Assembly (NCBI GenBank): GCA_003138515.1
Contig: PLGG01000046.1
Coordinates: forward strand, 60,220-124,219
Direction of reading: 5' to 3'
Length of the DNA: 64,000 nucleotides
DNA from: Acidobacteriaceae bacterium
Lineage (GTDB): Bacteria; Acidobacteriota; Terriglobia; Terriglobales; Acidobacteriaceae
Part shown: piece by piece, positions 53,335 to 60,654 of the stretch
Position numbering within the stretch: position 1 is the first letter of the stretch
Layout: each line of letters begins with the position of its first letter
Translations under genes and position numbers: made by a program
The notes under the pieces: generated by a model
Seen by the model: only the letters and a program-made list of their open reading frames with translations
Told to the model about the DNA's origin: nothing
Database searches by the model: none

Positions 53335-54335
53335 TTCCTCCAGGCTCGTATGCAGCACAAATTCGGCAGGAGCTCACCCTGCGCAACCGCAGCTACGCTC
53401 GCGGGCGCGAGCATGTTGAAAGCTATGGAAGTGCGCCGGTGCTTGTCTACGAGCCGGAAAACGGCCTCCACGGAAACTTCTTCGACACTGCCTACGCGGC
53501 CATCGCCGCAAACCCTGACTGGATGCGCCGCTTTGACAAAGTCCACGCCCAGGCCGCGCGGTCGCTGCCCAAGCCGCAAGTCGACCCAGCCCGGCGCTGG
53601 CGCGAGCTCGACTCTTCCATGAGCTCCGACGCACTGCTCATGAACATTTTCTGCACACCCGGCGTCGCCGAATCCCCGACCGTGCGCGATGCGCTGGGCG
53701 TCGACGTCCAGGCTGTCCCCGTCTTTGGCTGGAAGGCGCGTGTGCCGCTCACGAACGGCCGCTTCGATCGCACCGAGGTCGATATGCGCTTCGGCGATCT
53801 CCTGGTGGAGGCGAAGCTCACCGAGGTCGGCTTCCAAACGCGCGCCGCCGACATCGTCGAAGCTTACCGCGACTTCGACGCTGCCTTCGACCGCGATCGC
53901 CTCCCGCGCGTCGAAATCGCCACATCGCGTTGGATGCGCGCCAGCGAATTTCCTGAGAACAATTCGCAGGAATTCGAAAGCATCGTTGACGATCCCGCCC
54001 TCGTCTCTCGCGTCGACACAATCTTTCGTCCGCCCGGCGAGCCAGGCTACGCTGGCTATCAACTCATCCGCAGTGTATTAGCCGCATTCGCCACAGAGTG
54101 CAGCTTCTGTGTCATCCATGACGACCGCCGCCCCGATCTCCGCGAGCAATGGTTTCAAGTCATGGCCGCGGTCAAAGGCGCCGCGTTGCGCGTGCGCCTG
54201 AAGGTTCTTACCTGGCAGGAACTCGCCGCCCTGCTTCCAGCGCCACTCCAGGAATTCCTCGACCTGAAGTACGGGATCGTCGCGCCGGGCAAAACGCCTT
54301 CGCCCATTGGCGAGCCGGCGGAGATTGCCGACTGA
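53331..54335 (+). CDS. PD-(D/E)XK nuclease-like protein coupled to pncB (PGN_0703-like)
   Basis: 334 residues starting at GTG 53331. The segment FDRTEVDMRFGDLLVEAKLT gives D-x(n)-E-A-K, the core of PD-(D/E)XK nucleases, and resembles the PGN_0703 putative restriction endonuclease group. The rest has QEL..RNRSYARGREHVESYG near the N-terminus and a helical C-terminus with LKVLTWQELAALLPAPLQEF. No methyltransferase gene accompanies it, so it is not a classical restriction system. Overlap with pncB suggests a conserved pairing, but I cannot state a function. Confidence 0.65.
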   Translation: MIPPGSYAAQIRQELTLRNRSYARGREHVESYGSAPVLVYEPENGLHGNFFDTAYAAIAANPDWMRRFDKVHAQAARSLPKPQVDPARRWRELDSSMSSDALLMNIFCTPGVAESPTVRDALGVDVQAVPVFGWKARVPLTNGRFDRTEVDMRFGDLLVEAKLTEVGFQTRAADIVEAYRDFDAAFDRDRLPRVEIATSRWMRASEFPENNSQEFESIVDDPALVSRVDTIFRPPGEPGYAGYQLIRSVLAAFATECSFCVIHDDRRPDLREQWFQVMAAVKGAALRVRLKVLTWQELAALLPAPLQEFLDLKYGIVAPGKTPSPIGEPAEIAD

Positions 54336-54350
54336 TCCGCTTCACTGCTC

Positions 54351-55403
54351 TCACAGCCCCAGAATCTTTCGGTTGCTCTCCGCATCAGTCTCACCGCCCG
54401 CAAAATCATCGAACGCCCGATCCGTCACGCGAATGATCTGCTCTCGCACAAACTTCGCGCCTTCCGCAGCGCCTTGCTCTGGATGCTTGATGCAGCACTC
54501 CCACTCCACCACGGCCCAACCCGCAAAGTCGTATTGAGCCATCTTGCTGAAGATCTGCCGGAAATCGATCTGCCCATCTCCCAATGAGCGGAACCGCCCC
54601 GGCCTGTCGATCCAGTCCTGATAGCCGCCGTAAACACCCGACCGTCCACTGTGGCGGAACTCCGCGTCCTTCACGTGAAATGCCCGAACGCGATCGTGAT
54701 AAAGATCAAGGAAAGCCAGATAATCCAACTGCTGCAGCACCATGTGGCTCGGGTCGTACAAAATGTTCGCGCGCGGGTGGTCACCCACTACTCCGAGGAA
54801 GCGCTCGAAGGTCGTGCCGTCGTGCAAATCCTCGCCGGGATGCAGCTCAAAGCACACATCCACTCCCGCATCGTCGAACGCATTCAGAATCGGCAGCCAG
54901 CGCCTCCCCAATTCCTTGAACGCCTCGTCGATCAGCCCTGCAGGCCGCTGCGGCCACGGATAGAAAAACGGCCACGCCAGCGCACCGGAAAACGTAGCGT
55001 GCGCCTTCAGTCCCAATTTCTTGCTTGCCTTCGCCGCCCACCACAACTGTTCCACGCCCCACGCGGCCCACGCTTTTGAATTCCCTGCCAGCTCCGGCGG
55101 CGCAAAGCCGTCGAGCAACGTGTCGAACGCCGGATGGCTCGCCACCAGTTGTCCTTGCAAGTGCGTCGAAAGCTCCGTGACCGCGAGGCCCGCACCCGAG
55201 GCAACGCCGTTCACCTCGTCGCAATAAGTCTGGCTCTCGGCGGCGCGCTCCAGGTCGAAGAGCCTCAGGTCCCAGCTTGGGATCTGGATCCCCACGTAGC
55301 CATGACCCGCAGCCCACTTCGCCATGCCCTCAAGCGTATTGTAGGGCGCCTCATCCCCGGCAAACTGCGCCAGAAAAATTCCCGGCCCCTTGATCGTCTT
55401 CAT
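54351..55403 (-). CDS. Sugar phosphate isomerase/epimerase-like TIM-barrel protein
   Basis: 350 residues from ATG 55403 (MKTIKGPGIFLAQFAGDEAP) with GGAAGAG upstream. AP-endonuclease-2/xylose-isomerase-like barrel: FELHPGEDLHDGTTFERFLG holds the first metal Glu/His, NILYDPSHMVLQQLDYLAFL the Asp/His, and FHVKDAEFRHSGRSGVYGGY and VVEWECCIKHPEQGAAEGAK the later ligands. Such enzymes isomerise or epimerise sugars or inosose; the following Gfo/Idh/MocA and SDR genes on the same strand support a sugar oxidation module. Confidence 0.85.
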   Translation of the reverse strand: MKTIKGPGIFLAQFAGDEAPYNTLEGMAKWAAGHGYVGIQIPSWDLRLFDLERAAESQTYCDEVNGVASGAGLAVTELSTHLQGQLVASHPAFDTLLDGFAPPELAGNSKAWAAWGVEQLWWAAKASKKLGLKAHATFSGALAWPFFYPWPQRPAGLIDEAFKELGRRWLPILNAFDDAGVDVCFELHPGEDLHDGTTFERFLGVVGDHPRANILYDPSHMVLQQLDYLAFLDLYHDRVRAFHVKDAEFRHSGRSGVYGGYQDWIDRPGRFRSLGDGQIDFRQIFSKMAQYDFAGWAVVEWECCIKHPEQGAAEGAKFVREQIIRVTDRAFDDFAGGETDAESNRKILGL

Positions 55404-55519
55404 CTCTTCCACCTCAACCCATGCGCTCTTGGCGTCTGGTCCGCATTTCCTGTCTGTCGATGCGCTTTGCCCTGGCACGGCGAAGCTAACGGCTAAAGGC
55501 TAAGAGCTAATGGCTGTTT

Positions 55520-56671
55520 TTAGAACTCCACCCAACCTTCTCTGCGGTTGCTCTCAATCACGCGCTCCATGAACCGCATTCCCCTCACGCCCGCACGAAT
55601 GCCGGGCAGTGTGGCCGGCAAACTGCCGCGGCGGTCCTTGCCTTCCTTCCACCCGATCAGCGCATCGGCAAACTCGCGATAGAGAACGGCGAAAGCCTCC
55701 AAATAACCCTCGGGATGGCCCGCCGGAGTGCGCGCCGCAGCCTTCGCATCGCTGCCCAAATAACTGGTCGCCGCGTGGTGAATCTCCTCCGGCCTGTCGA
55801 GCCACTTAACAAACAGCCGGTTCGGATCCTGTTGCCGCCACTCGACCGACCCCTCCTCGCCGTAGATTCGCAGGGTCAGCTCGTTCATCTCCCCGGCAGC
55901 CACCTGCGAGCAGGCCAGCGTACCGGCCGCGCCGTTGTTCATCCTCACAAACGCATTGCAATCGTCGTCCAGCTTGCGCCCCGGCACAACGGAGCGCAGC
56001 GTCGCGTTGATCGCCGTCACCTCCAGGCCGCTCACATATTCGAGCAAATGAAAAGCATGCGTGCCGATGTCGCCGATCGCGCCGCCAGGTCCGTTGCGCG
56101 CGGGATCGGTCCGCCACTCCGCCTGTTTCTGGCCACTCGCCTCAATCGGCCGGCTCAGCCATCCCTGAAAATACTCCACGGCCACTTTACGAATCTTCCC
56201 CACCTTGCCTGCCGCGCACATCGCCCGCGCCTCGCGCACCATCTGGTACCCAGCATAGGTGTGCGTCAAGCCGTAGGGCAATCTTGCCTTTGCCACAGCG
56301 GCCTGCAGCTCCAGCGCCTCTTCATACGTCGCGGTCGTAGGCTTGTCGCTCATTACCGGAATCCCCGCCTCAATCGCCGCCAGCGCAATCGGCAAGTGCA
56401 GATAATTCGGCGTTACGATCGCCACAAAATCGATCCCGTCCGCCCGCTTGCGTTCGGCCTCGATCATCTGCCTGTAGTTCGCGTAGGCTCGCGCCGGATC
56501 GATGTGAAACTTAACTCCCGCCTCGCGCGAGCGCTCCGCTGACTGCGAGAAGGCTCCTGCCACCAGCTCGATCTTTCCGTCCATTTCCGCCGCGATGCGG
56601 TGTACAGGGCCAATGAACGCGCCCCGTCCCCCGCCCACCATCCCCATCCGCAGCTTGCGTCCTTCCGCCAT
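55520..56671 (-). CDS. Gfo/Idh/MocA-family oxidoreductase
   Basis: 383 residues. Rossmann motif [20 protein letters not shown], nicotinamide strand [20 protein letters not shown], catalytic Lys in [18 protein letters not shown], and the His-containing helix [20 protein letters not shown]. It shares strand and spacing with the epimerase (upstream SDR, downstream isomerase), suggesting joint oxidation of a sugar or cyclitol. The substrate is not determinable from sequence. Confidence 0.9.
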   Translation of the reverse strand: MAEGRKLRMGMVGGGRGAFIGPVHRIAAEMDGKIELVAGAFSQSAERSREAGVKFHIDPARAYANYRQMIEAERKRADGIDFVAIVTPNYLHLPIALAAIEAGIPVMSDKPTTATYEEALELQAAVAKARLPYGLTHTYAGYQMVREARAMCAAGKVGKIRKVAVEYFQGWLSRPIEASGQKQAEWRTDPARNGPGGAIGDIGTHAFHLLEYVSGLEVTAINATLRSVVPGRKLDDDCNAFVRMNNGAAGTLACSQVAAGEMNELTLRIYGEEGSVEWRQQDPNRLFVKWLDRPEEIHHAATSYLGSDAKAAARTPAGHPEGYLEAFAVLYREFADALIGWKEGKDRRGSLPATLPGIRAGVRGMRFMERVIESNRREGWVEF

Positions 56672-56778
56672 CGCTCCTGCTTCTCTCCGGCCCGTCGGCG
56701 ATTGATTTTCGTCGCTGGAATCGCTTGGGCCCTTGCTTTCTCGGTCCCTTGTTCCCTTGGTCCCTCTTTGTCTGTTTC

Positions 56779-57558
56779 TTAGCTGTTCACGCCGCTCGCC
56801 AGGTAGCCGCCGTCCACGGCAATCACTTCGCCGGTCACAAATCCCGCGGCCTCGGACGCTAGAAAAATCGCCGGTCCCACTACCTCGCGCAGCTTCCCAA
56901 AGCGGTGCATCGGCGTGCGCATCAGTTGCTCTTCGCCGCGCGCCGTTCCCTTCACGAGTGCCGAACTCATATCGGTAGTGAACACGCCTGGTGCAATTGC
57001 GTTCACATTCACGCCCGACTCCGCCAGCTCAATCGCCAGGGTCTTGGTCAGCGAGGCCACCGCGCTCTTGCTCGCCGCATAAGCTGCCAAATGATACGAC
57101 CCGCGAAACGCAGTCAACGACGCAACATTAATGATTCGCCCATAGTGTGCGTCTGCCATAGTGCGTCCGAAGATCTGGCAGGCGCGCATGGTTCCGGTCA
57201 GGTTGGTCTCGATAATCTTCGACCACTCTGCTTCGTCCTCGTCGAGCGTTGCCGCCATCTTAGCCGTGCCCGCCGCGTTCACCAGGATGTCCACCTTGCC
57301 GAACGCCGCGATCACCGCGTCGTGCAATCGCTGGATCGATTCCCGGTCGAGGACATCGCACACCACGCGCAGCGTGCGTCGGCCAAGGGCCTCAATCTCT
57401 CTGGCAGCCGCTTCCACATGCTCCCTCGTGCGCGAACTCACCACAACATCCGCGCCGGCGTCGGCGAATCCCAGCGCAATCTCGCGCCCCAGGCCAGTCG
57501 TCCCGCCCGTGATCACCGCAACCCGCCCAGTTAAATCGAAAAGCTCCTGCCCCTTCAA
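56779..57558 (-). CDS. Short-chain dehydrogenase/reductase (gluconate 5-dehydrogenase/KduD-like)
   Basis: 259 residues. I start at TTG 57558 because GGAGG lies 5 bases upstream and the product then begins KGQELFDLTGRVAVITGG at the usual distance from the cofactor motif TGGTTGLGREIALGF. Catalytic triad: Ser in INVASLTAFRGSYHLAAYAA, Tyr and Lys in YAASKSAVASL; NAAG is in VDILVNAAGTAKMAATLDED. The C-terminal AIFLASEAAGFVTGEVIAVD with GGYLASG is standard. Resemblance to gluconate/keto-deoxygluconate dehydrogenases and the adjacent kdgK and eda genes suggest uronate or aldonate metabolism. Confidence 0.88.
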   Translation of the reverse strand: MKGQELFDLTGRVAVITGGTTGLGREIALGFADAGADVVVSSRTREHVEAAAREIEALGRRTLRVVCDVLDRESIQRLHDAVIAAFGKVDILVNAAGTAKMAATLDEDEAEWSKIIETNLTGTMRACQIFGRTMADAHYGRIINVASLTAFRGSYHLAAYAASKSAVASLTKTLAIELAESGVNVNAIAPGVFTTDMSSALVKGTARGEEQLMRTPMHRFGKLREVVGPAIFLASEAAGFVTGEVIAVDGGYLASGVNS

Positions 57559-57724
57559 TTCTTCCTCCGCCAGCCGCGCCTGCTTGGCCTTCCTCGCCGC
57601 GCAACCCTCGGCATCAGTTCGCAATTTCAAACACCCCTAGGCTAAATGATGCCTCCCGCCGCGGTCTTGAGCGCCGCTCCCCACTCACCGTTCCCGCCAC
57701 AGTGAGCTACAGTATTCATTGACC

Positions 57725-58822
57725 ATGAACCCGCTCTCGATTCCCGATTCCACGCGCCGCTGGGACTGCCTCAGCCTCGGCGAAGTCATGCTTCGCCTCG
57801 ATCCCGGCGAGGGCCGCATCCACACCGCGCGCCAATTTCAACTGTGGGAGGGCGGCGGCGAGTACAACGTCCCCCGCGGCCTGCGACGCTGCTTCGGCAT
57901 GCGCGCCGCCATCGCAACCGCGCTCGCTGACAACCCCGTCGGCCGCCTCGTCGAAGACTTCATCCTTCAGGGCGGCATCGACACTTCCCTCATCCGCTGG
58001 GTTCCTTACGACGGTGTCGGCCGCACCGTGCGCAACGGCCTCAACTTTACTGAGCGCGGCTTCGGCGTGCGCGCTGCCGCCGGTTGCTCCGACCGCGGCC
58101 ACACCGCCATCAGCCAGGTCAAGCCCGGCGACTTCGATTGGGAGTCGATCTTCGGCTCGACAAACGGCTCACGCTGGTTTCACACCGGTGGTATCTTTGC
58201 CGCGCTTTCCGCGTCCACCGCCGAAGTTGCTGTCGAAGCCATGGACGCCGCCCGCAAATACGCGACGCCGATCTCCTACGACCTCAACTTCCGCGACTCG
58301 CTCTGGAAATCGATCGGCGGCAAAGCCAAAGCGCAGGAAGTCAACCGCGACCTCGTCCGCAAAGTTGACGTCCTGCTCGGCAACGAAGAAGATTTCTCCG
58401 TCATGCTCGGCATCGCCATCAAAGGCGTCAGCGAGGATTTCGCCGAACTCCCCATCGCTGGCTACGAAGAAATGCTCCGCGAAGTCGCGGCCGCCTTTCC
58501 TAATCTCAAACTCGTCGCCAGCACGCTGCGCACCGTGCAAACCGCCAGCCGCAACGGATGGGGTGCAATCGCACTCTATGAGGACAAAATCGTCCACGTT
58601 CCACAGCGCGAAATCGACATTCTCGATCGCGTGGGCGGCGGCGACAGCTTCGCCTCCGGCCTCATCTTCGGCTTGCTCGCCAACAAGGGAATCGACTGGG
58701 CGGTCAAGTGCGGCGTTGCTCACGGCGCGCTAGCCATGACCACCCCCGGCGACACCAGCATGGCCACGCTCTCCGAAGTCGAACGCATCATCAAAGGAGG
58801 CTCGGCGAGCATCGCACGGTAG
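57725..58822 (+). CDS. kdgK: PfkB-family sugar kinase, probable 2-keto-3-deoxygluconate kinase
   Basis: 365 residues. Ribokinase-fold features: N-terminal SLGEVMLRLDPGEGRIHTAR, substrate loop WEGGGEYNVPRGLRRCFGM, PISYDLNFRDSLWKSIGGKA, VDVLLGNEEDFSVMLG, and the anion hole/catalytic Asp in DRVGGGDSFASGLIFGLLAN (GGGD instead of GAGD). The next gene is KDPG aldolase, so phosphorylation of KDG to KDPG is the natural reading. ATG 57725 or TTG 57719 are possible starts. Confidence 0.85.
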   Translation: MNPLSIPDSTRRWDCLSLGEVMLRLDPGEGRIHTARQFQLWEGGGEYNVPRGLRRCFGMRAAIATALADNPVGRLVEDFILQGGIDTSLIRWVPYDGVGRTVRNGLNFTERGFGVRAAAGCSDRGHTAISQVKPGDFDWESIFGSTNGSRWFHTGGIFAALSASTAEVAVEAMDAARKYATPISYDLNFRDSLWKSIGGKAKAQEVNRDLVRKVDVLLGNEEDFSVMLGIAIKGVSEDFAELPIAGYEEMLREVAAAFPNLKLVASTLRTVQTASRNGWGAIALYEDKIVHVPQREIDILDRVGGGDSFASGLIFGLLANKGIDWAVKCGVAHGALAMTTPGDTSMATLSEVERIIKGGSASIAR

Positions 58823-58861
58823 AAAGGTGGCTTCGTTCACCTAGCGATCATGAGTGCGGTG

Positions 58862-58951
58862 GCGAGCGACGCTCGCACCTGGCGGTTTTGAAAGGGCACG
58901 GCTTCAGCCGTGCCGCGGGCGCCACCGTTAAGATGAGGGGCTTTAGCCCCT
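58862..58951 (+). repeat. REP-like cluster of three palindromes
   Basis: Three perfect inverted repeats lie in the 142-base gap before eda: GCGAGC-GAC-GCTCGC (58862-58876), GGCACGGC-TTCA-GCCGTGCC (58895-58914), and AGGGGCT-TT-AGCCCCT (58936-58951). They resemble REP elements dispersed in intergenic regions of acidobacterial and other genomes. Confidence 0.7.
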
Positions 58952-58964
58952 GAGGAATCTTGGA

Positions 58965-59612
58965 ATGACGGAAACAACAGCAGAAATCATCGAGCGCGTC
59001 GGCCTCATTCCCGTTCTGCGAGCCAAAAGTGTCGCCCAGGGCCGCGCCGTCGTCGATGCAATGATAGCCGGCGGCGTCACCATCGTCGAAGTCACCATGA
59101 CCGTTCCCGGAGCCATCAATCTGCTCAATGAACTCCGAAACCAGTACAGTCCGAAGGACCTTCTGCTCGGCTCCGGCACTGTCACTACCGCCGATCAGGC
59201 ACAGGCCACCATCGACGCAGGCGCGGAGTTTGTCGTCAGCCCGAGCCTCCACCTCGACGTCGTCCGCGTAACCAAAGCCAATAGAAAGATCTCATGCCCC
59301 GGCGCGCTCACGCCTACTGAAGTCATCACCGCCTGGAACGCAGGCGCAGATTACGTCAAAATCTTTCCCTGCTCCGCCGTCGGCGGCGCCAGCTATTTGA
59401 AGTCGCTGCTCGCGCCCTTTCCGCACCTCAAGCTCATTCCCACCGGCGGCGTCACGCTCCAAACCGCTGAGAGCTTCATCAAGGCCGGAGCGCGCGCACT
59501 CGGTGTAGGCAGCGATCTGGTCAACCTCGCCGCCGTCGACGCCGGCCACGCCGAGACCATCACCGAAACTGCCCGCGCCTATTTGAAACTGATTGCGGAC
59601 GCGCGGAATTAG
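58965..59612 (+). CDS. eda: 2-dehydro-3-deoxyphosphogluconate aldolase (KDPG aldolase)
   Basis: Class I aldolase splitting KDPG to pyruvate and glyceraldehyde-3-phosphate. 215 residues. Motifs: LIPVLRAKSVAQGRAVVDAM, the catalytic Glu in GGVTIVEVTMTVPGA, the LGSGTV strand LLLGSGTVTTADQAQATIDA, the Schiff-base Lys in AGADYVKIFPCSAVGGASYL, and the phosphate-binding IPTGGVTLQTAESFIKAGA. It follows kdgK on the same strand with a REP-like cluster between them. Confidence 0.93.
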   Translation: MTETTAEIIERVGLIPVLRAKSVAQGRAVVDAMIAGGVTIVEVTMTVPGAINLLNELRNQYSPKDLLLGSGTVTTADQAQATIDAGAEFVVSPSLHLDVVRVTKANRKISCPGALTPTEVITAWNAGADYVKIFPCSAVGGASYLKSLLAPFPHLKLIPTGGVTLQTAESFIKAGARALGVGSDLVNLAAVDAGHAETITETARAYLKLIADARN

Positions 59613-59784
59613 TTTCCGAAACAGAGCCGGAAGCCCTCCAATGGTGGCACCAAGCCTGGCCTCCAATCACGCCGCTGGCCCCGCTAACAGAAGAGGCCCT
59701 GCTAAGTGCGTCCCGCGCCTATAATTCCAGCGTAAGGCGGCGCCATCCCTCTTCAGCTTCGTAGCGGCGCCGCAGCCCAACGCA

Positions 59785-60651
59785 ATGCAGCCTTCAACGG
59801 CCGATCCGATCGAATCCGCACGGCGTCTCTATGCCGCGGAACTGTGCCGCGTCAATCACATCTCCTCGCCCGCCATTCTCCGCGCCTTCTCCACCGTGCC
59901 CCGCGAGCGTTTCGTTGGCCCCGGTCCGTGGATGATTCAGACCAGTGGCACCGAGTGGTTCACTGAGAGCGCCGATCCTCAAAACGTCTATCGCGATGCC
60001 CTCATCGTCCTCGATGCGGCCAAACGCCTGAACAACGGTCAGCCCAGCCTCTGGGCATTTCATCTCATCCTGCTCAACGTCCGCCCCGGCGATCGCATCC
60101 TTCATCTTGGTTGCGGCACGGGCTATTACTCCGCCATCCTCGCCGAGCTCACCGGCCCGCACGGAAAAGTCGTCGCCGTCGAAATCGACGAAGGCCTCGC
60201 CGCCCGTGCCCGCATTGCGCTCGAGCCCTGGCCTCAAGTCACAGTGGCCCACGCCGACGGCGCGCAAGGCCCATTCGATTCCGCGGACGTCATCGTCGTC
60301 AGCGCAGGAGCAACGCATCCCGTCGCCGCATGGCTCTCCGCCCTCAAGCCCGAAGGCAAGCTCCTCTTCCCGCTCACATCCACGCGCGGCCCGGGAACCA
60401 TGGCCTACCTCACCCGCAAGAGCGCCGACCTCTTCGCGGCCATGCTCTGCGGCTCCGTCTTCTTCGTTGATTTTGAAGGCGCGCGCGACTCCGCCGTCAG
60501 CGATGAACTCGCCCGCGCTCTCAAGCGCGATCACGGCGCCGGCGTTCGCTCACTTCGCTGCGACGCTCACGAAAAAGACGAATCCTGCTGGCTGCACGGC
60601 AGCGGCTGGTGCTTCTCGCGCCGCACGGCCGTCCCCGCACAACTTGCGTGA
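59785..60651 (+). CDS. Protein-L-isoaspartate O-methyltransferase-like protein
   Basis: 288 residues. The N-terminal helix set (ILRAFSTVPRERFVGPGPWM) and the motif GDRILHLGCGTGYYSAILAE with VVAVEIDEGLAARARIAL resemble Pcm enzymes that repair isoaspartyl residues. The central PVAAWLSALKPEGKLLFPL is also Pcm-like. The segment between (residues 45-95) and the long C-terminus differ from classical Pcm, so it may methylate another substrate. The start is ATG 59785, 60 bases downstream of TATAAT at 59720-59725. It ends 3 bases from the convergent uvrA. Confidence 0.75.
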   Translation: MQPSTADPIESARRLYAAELCRVNHISSPAILRAFSTVPRERFVGPGPWMIQTSGTEWFTESADPQNVYRDALIVLDAAKRLNNGQPSLWAFHLILLNVRPGDRILHLGCGTGYYSAILAELTGPHGKVVAVEIDEGLAARARIALEPWPQVTVAHADGAQGPFDSADVIVVSAGATHPVAAWLSALKPEGKLLFPLTSTRGPGTMAYLTRKSADLFAAMLCGSVFFVDFEGARDSAVSDELARALKRDHGAGVRSLRCDAHEKDESCWLHGSGWCFSRRTAVPAQLA

Positions 60652-60654
60652 TCC

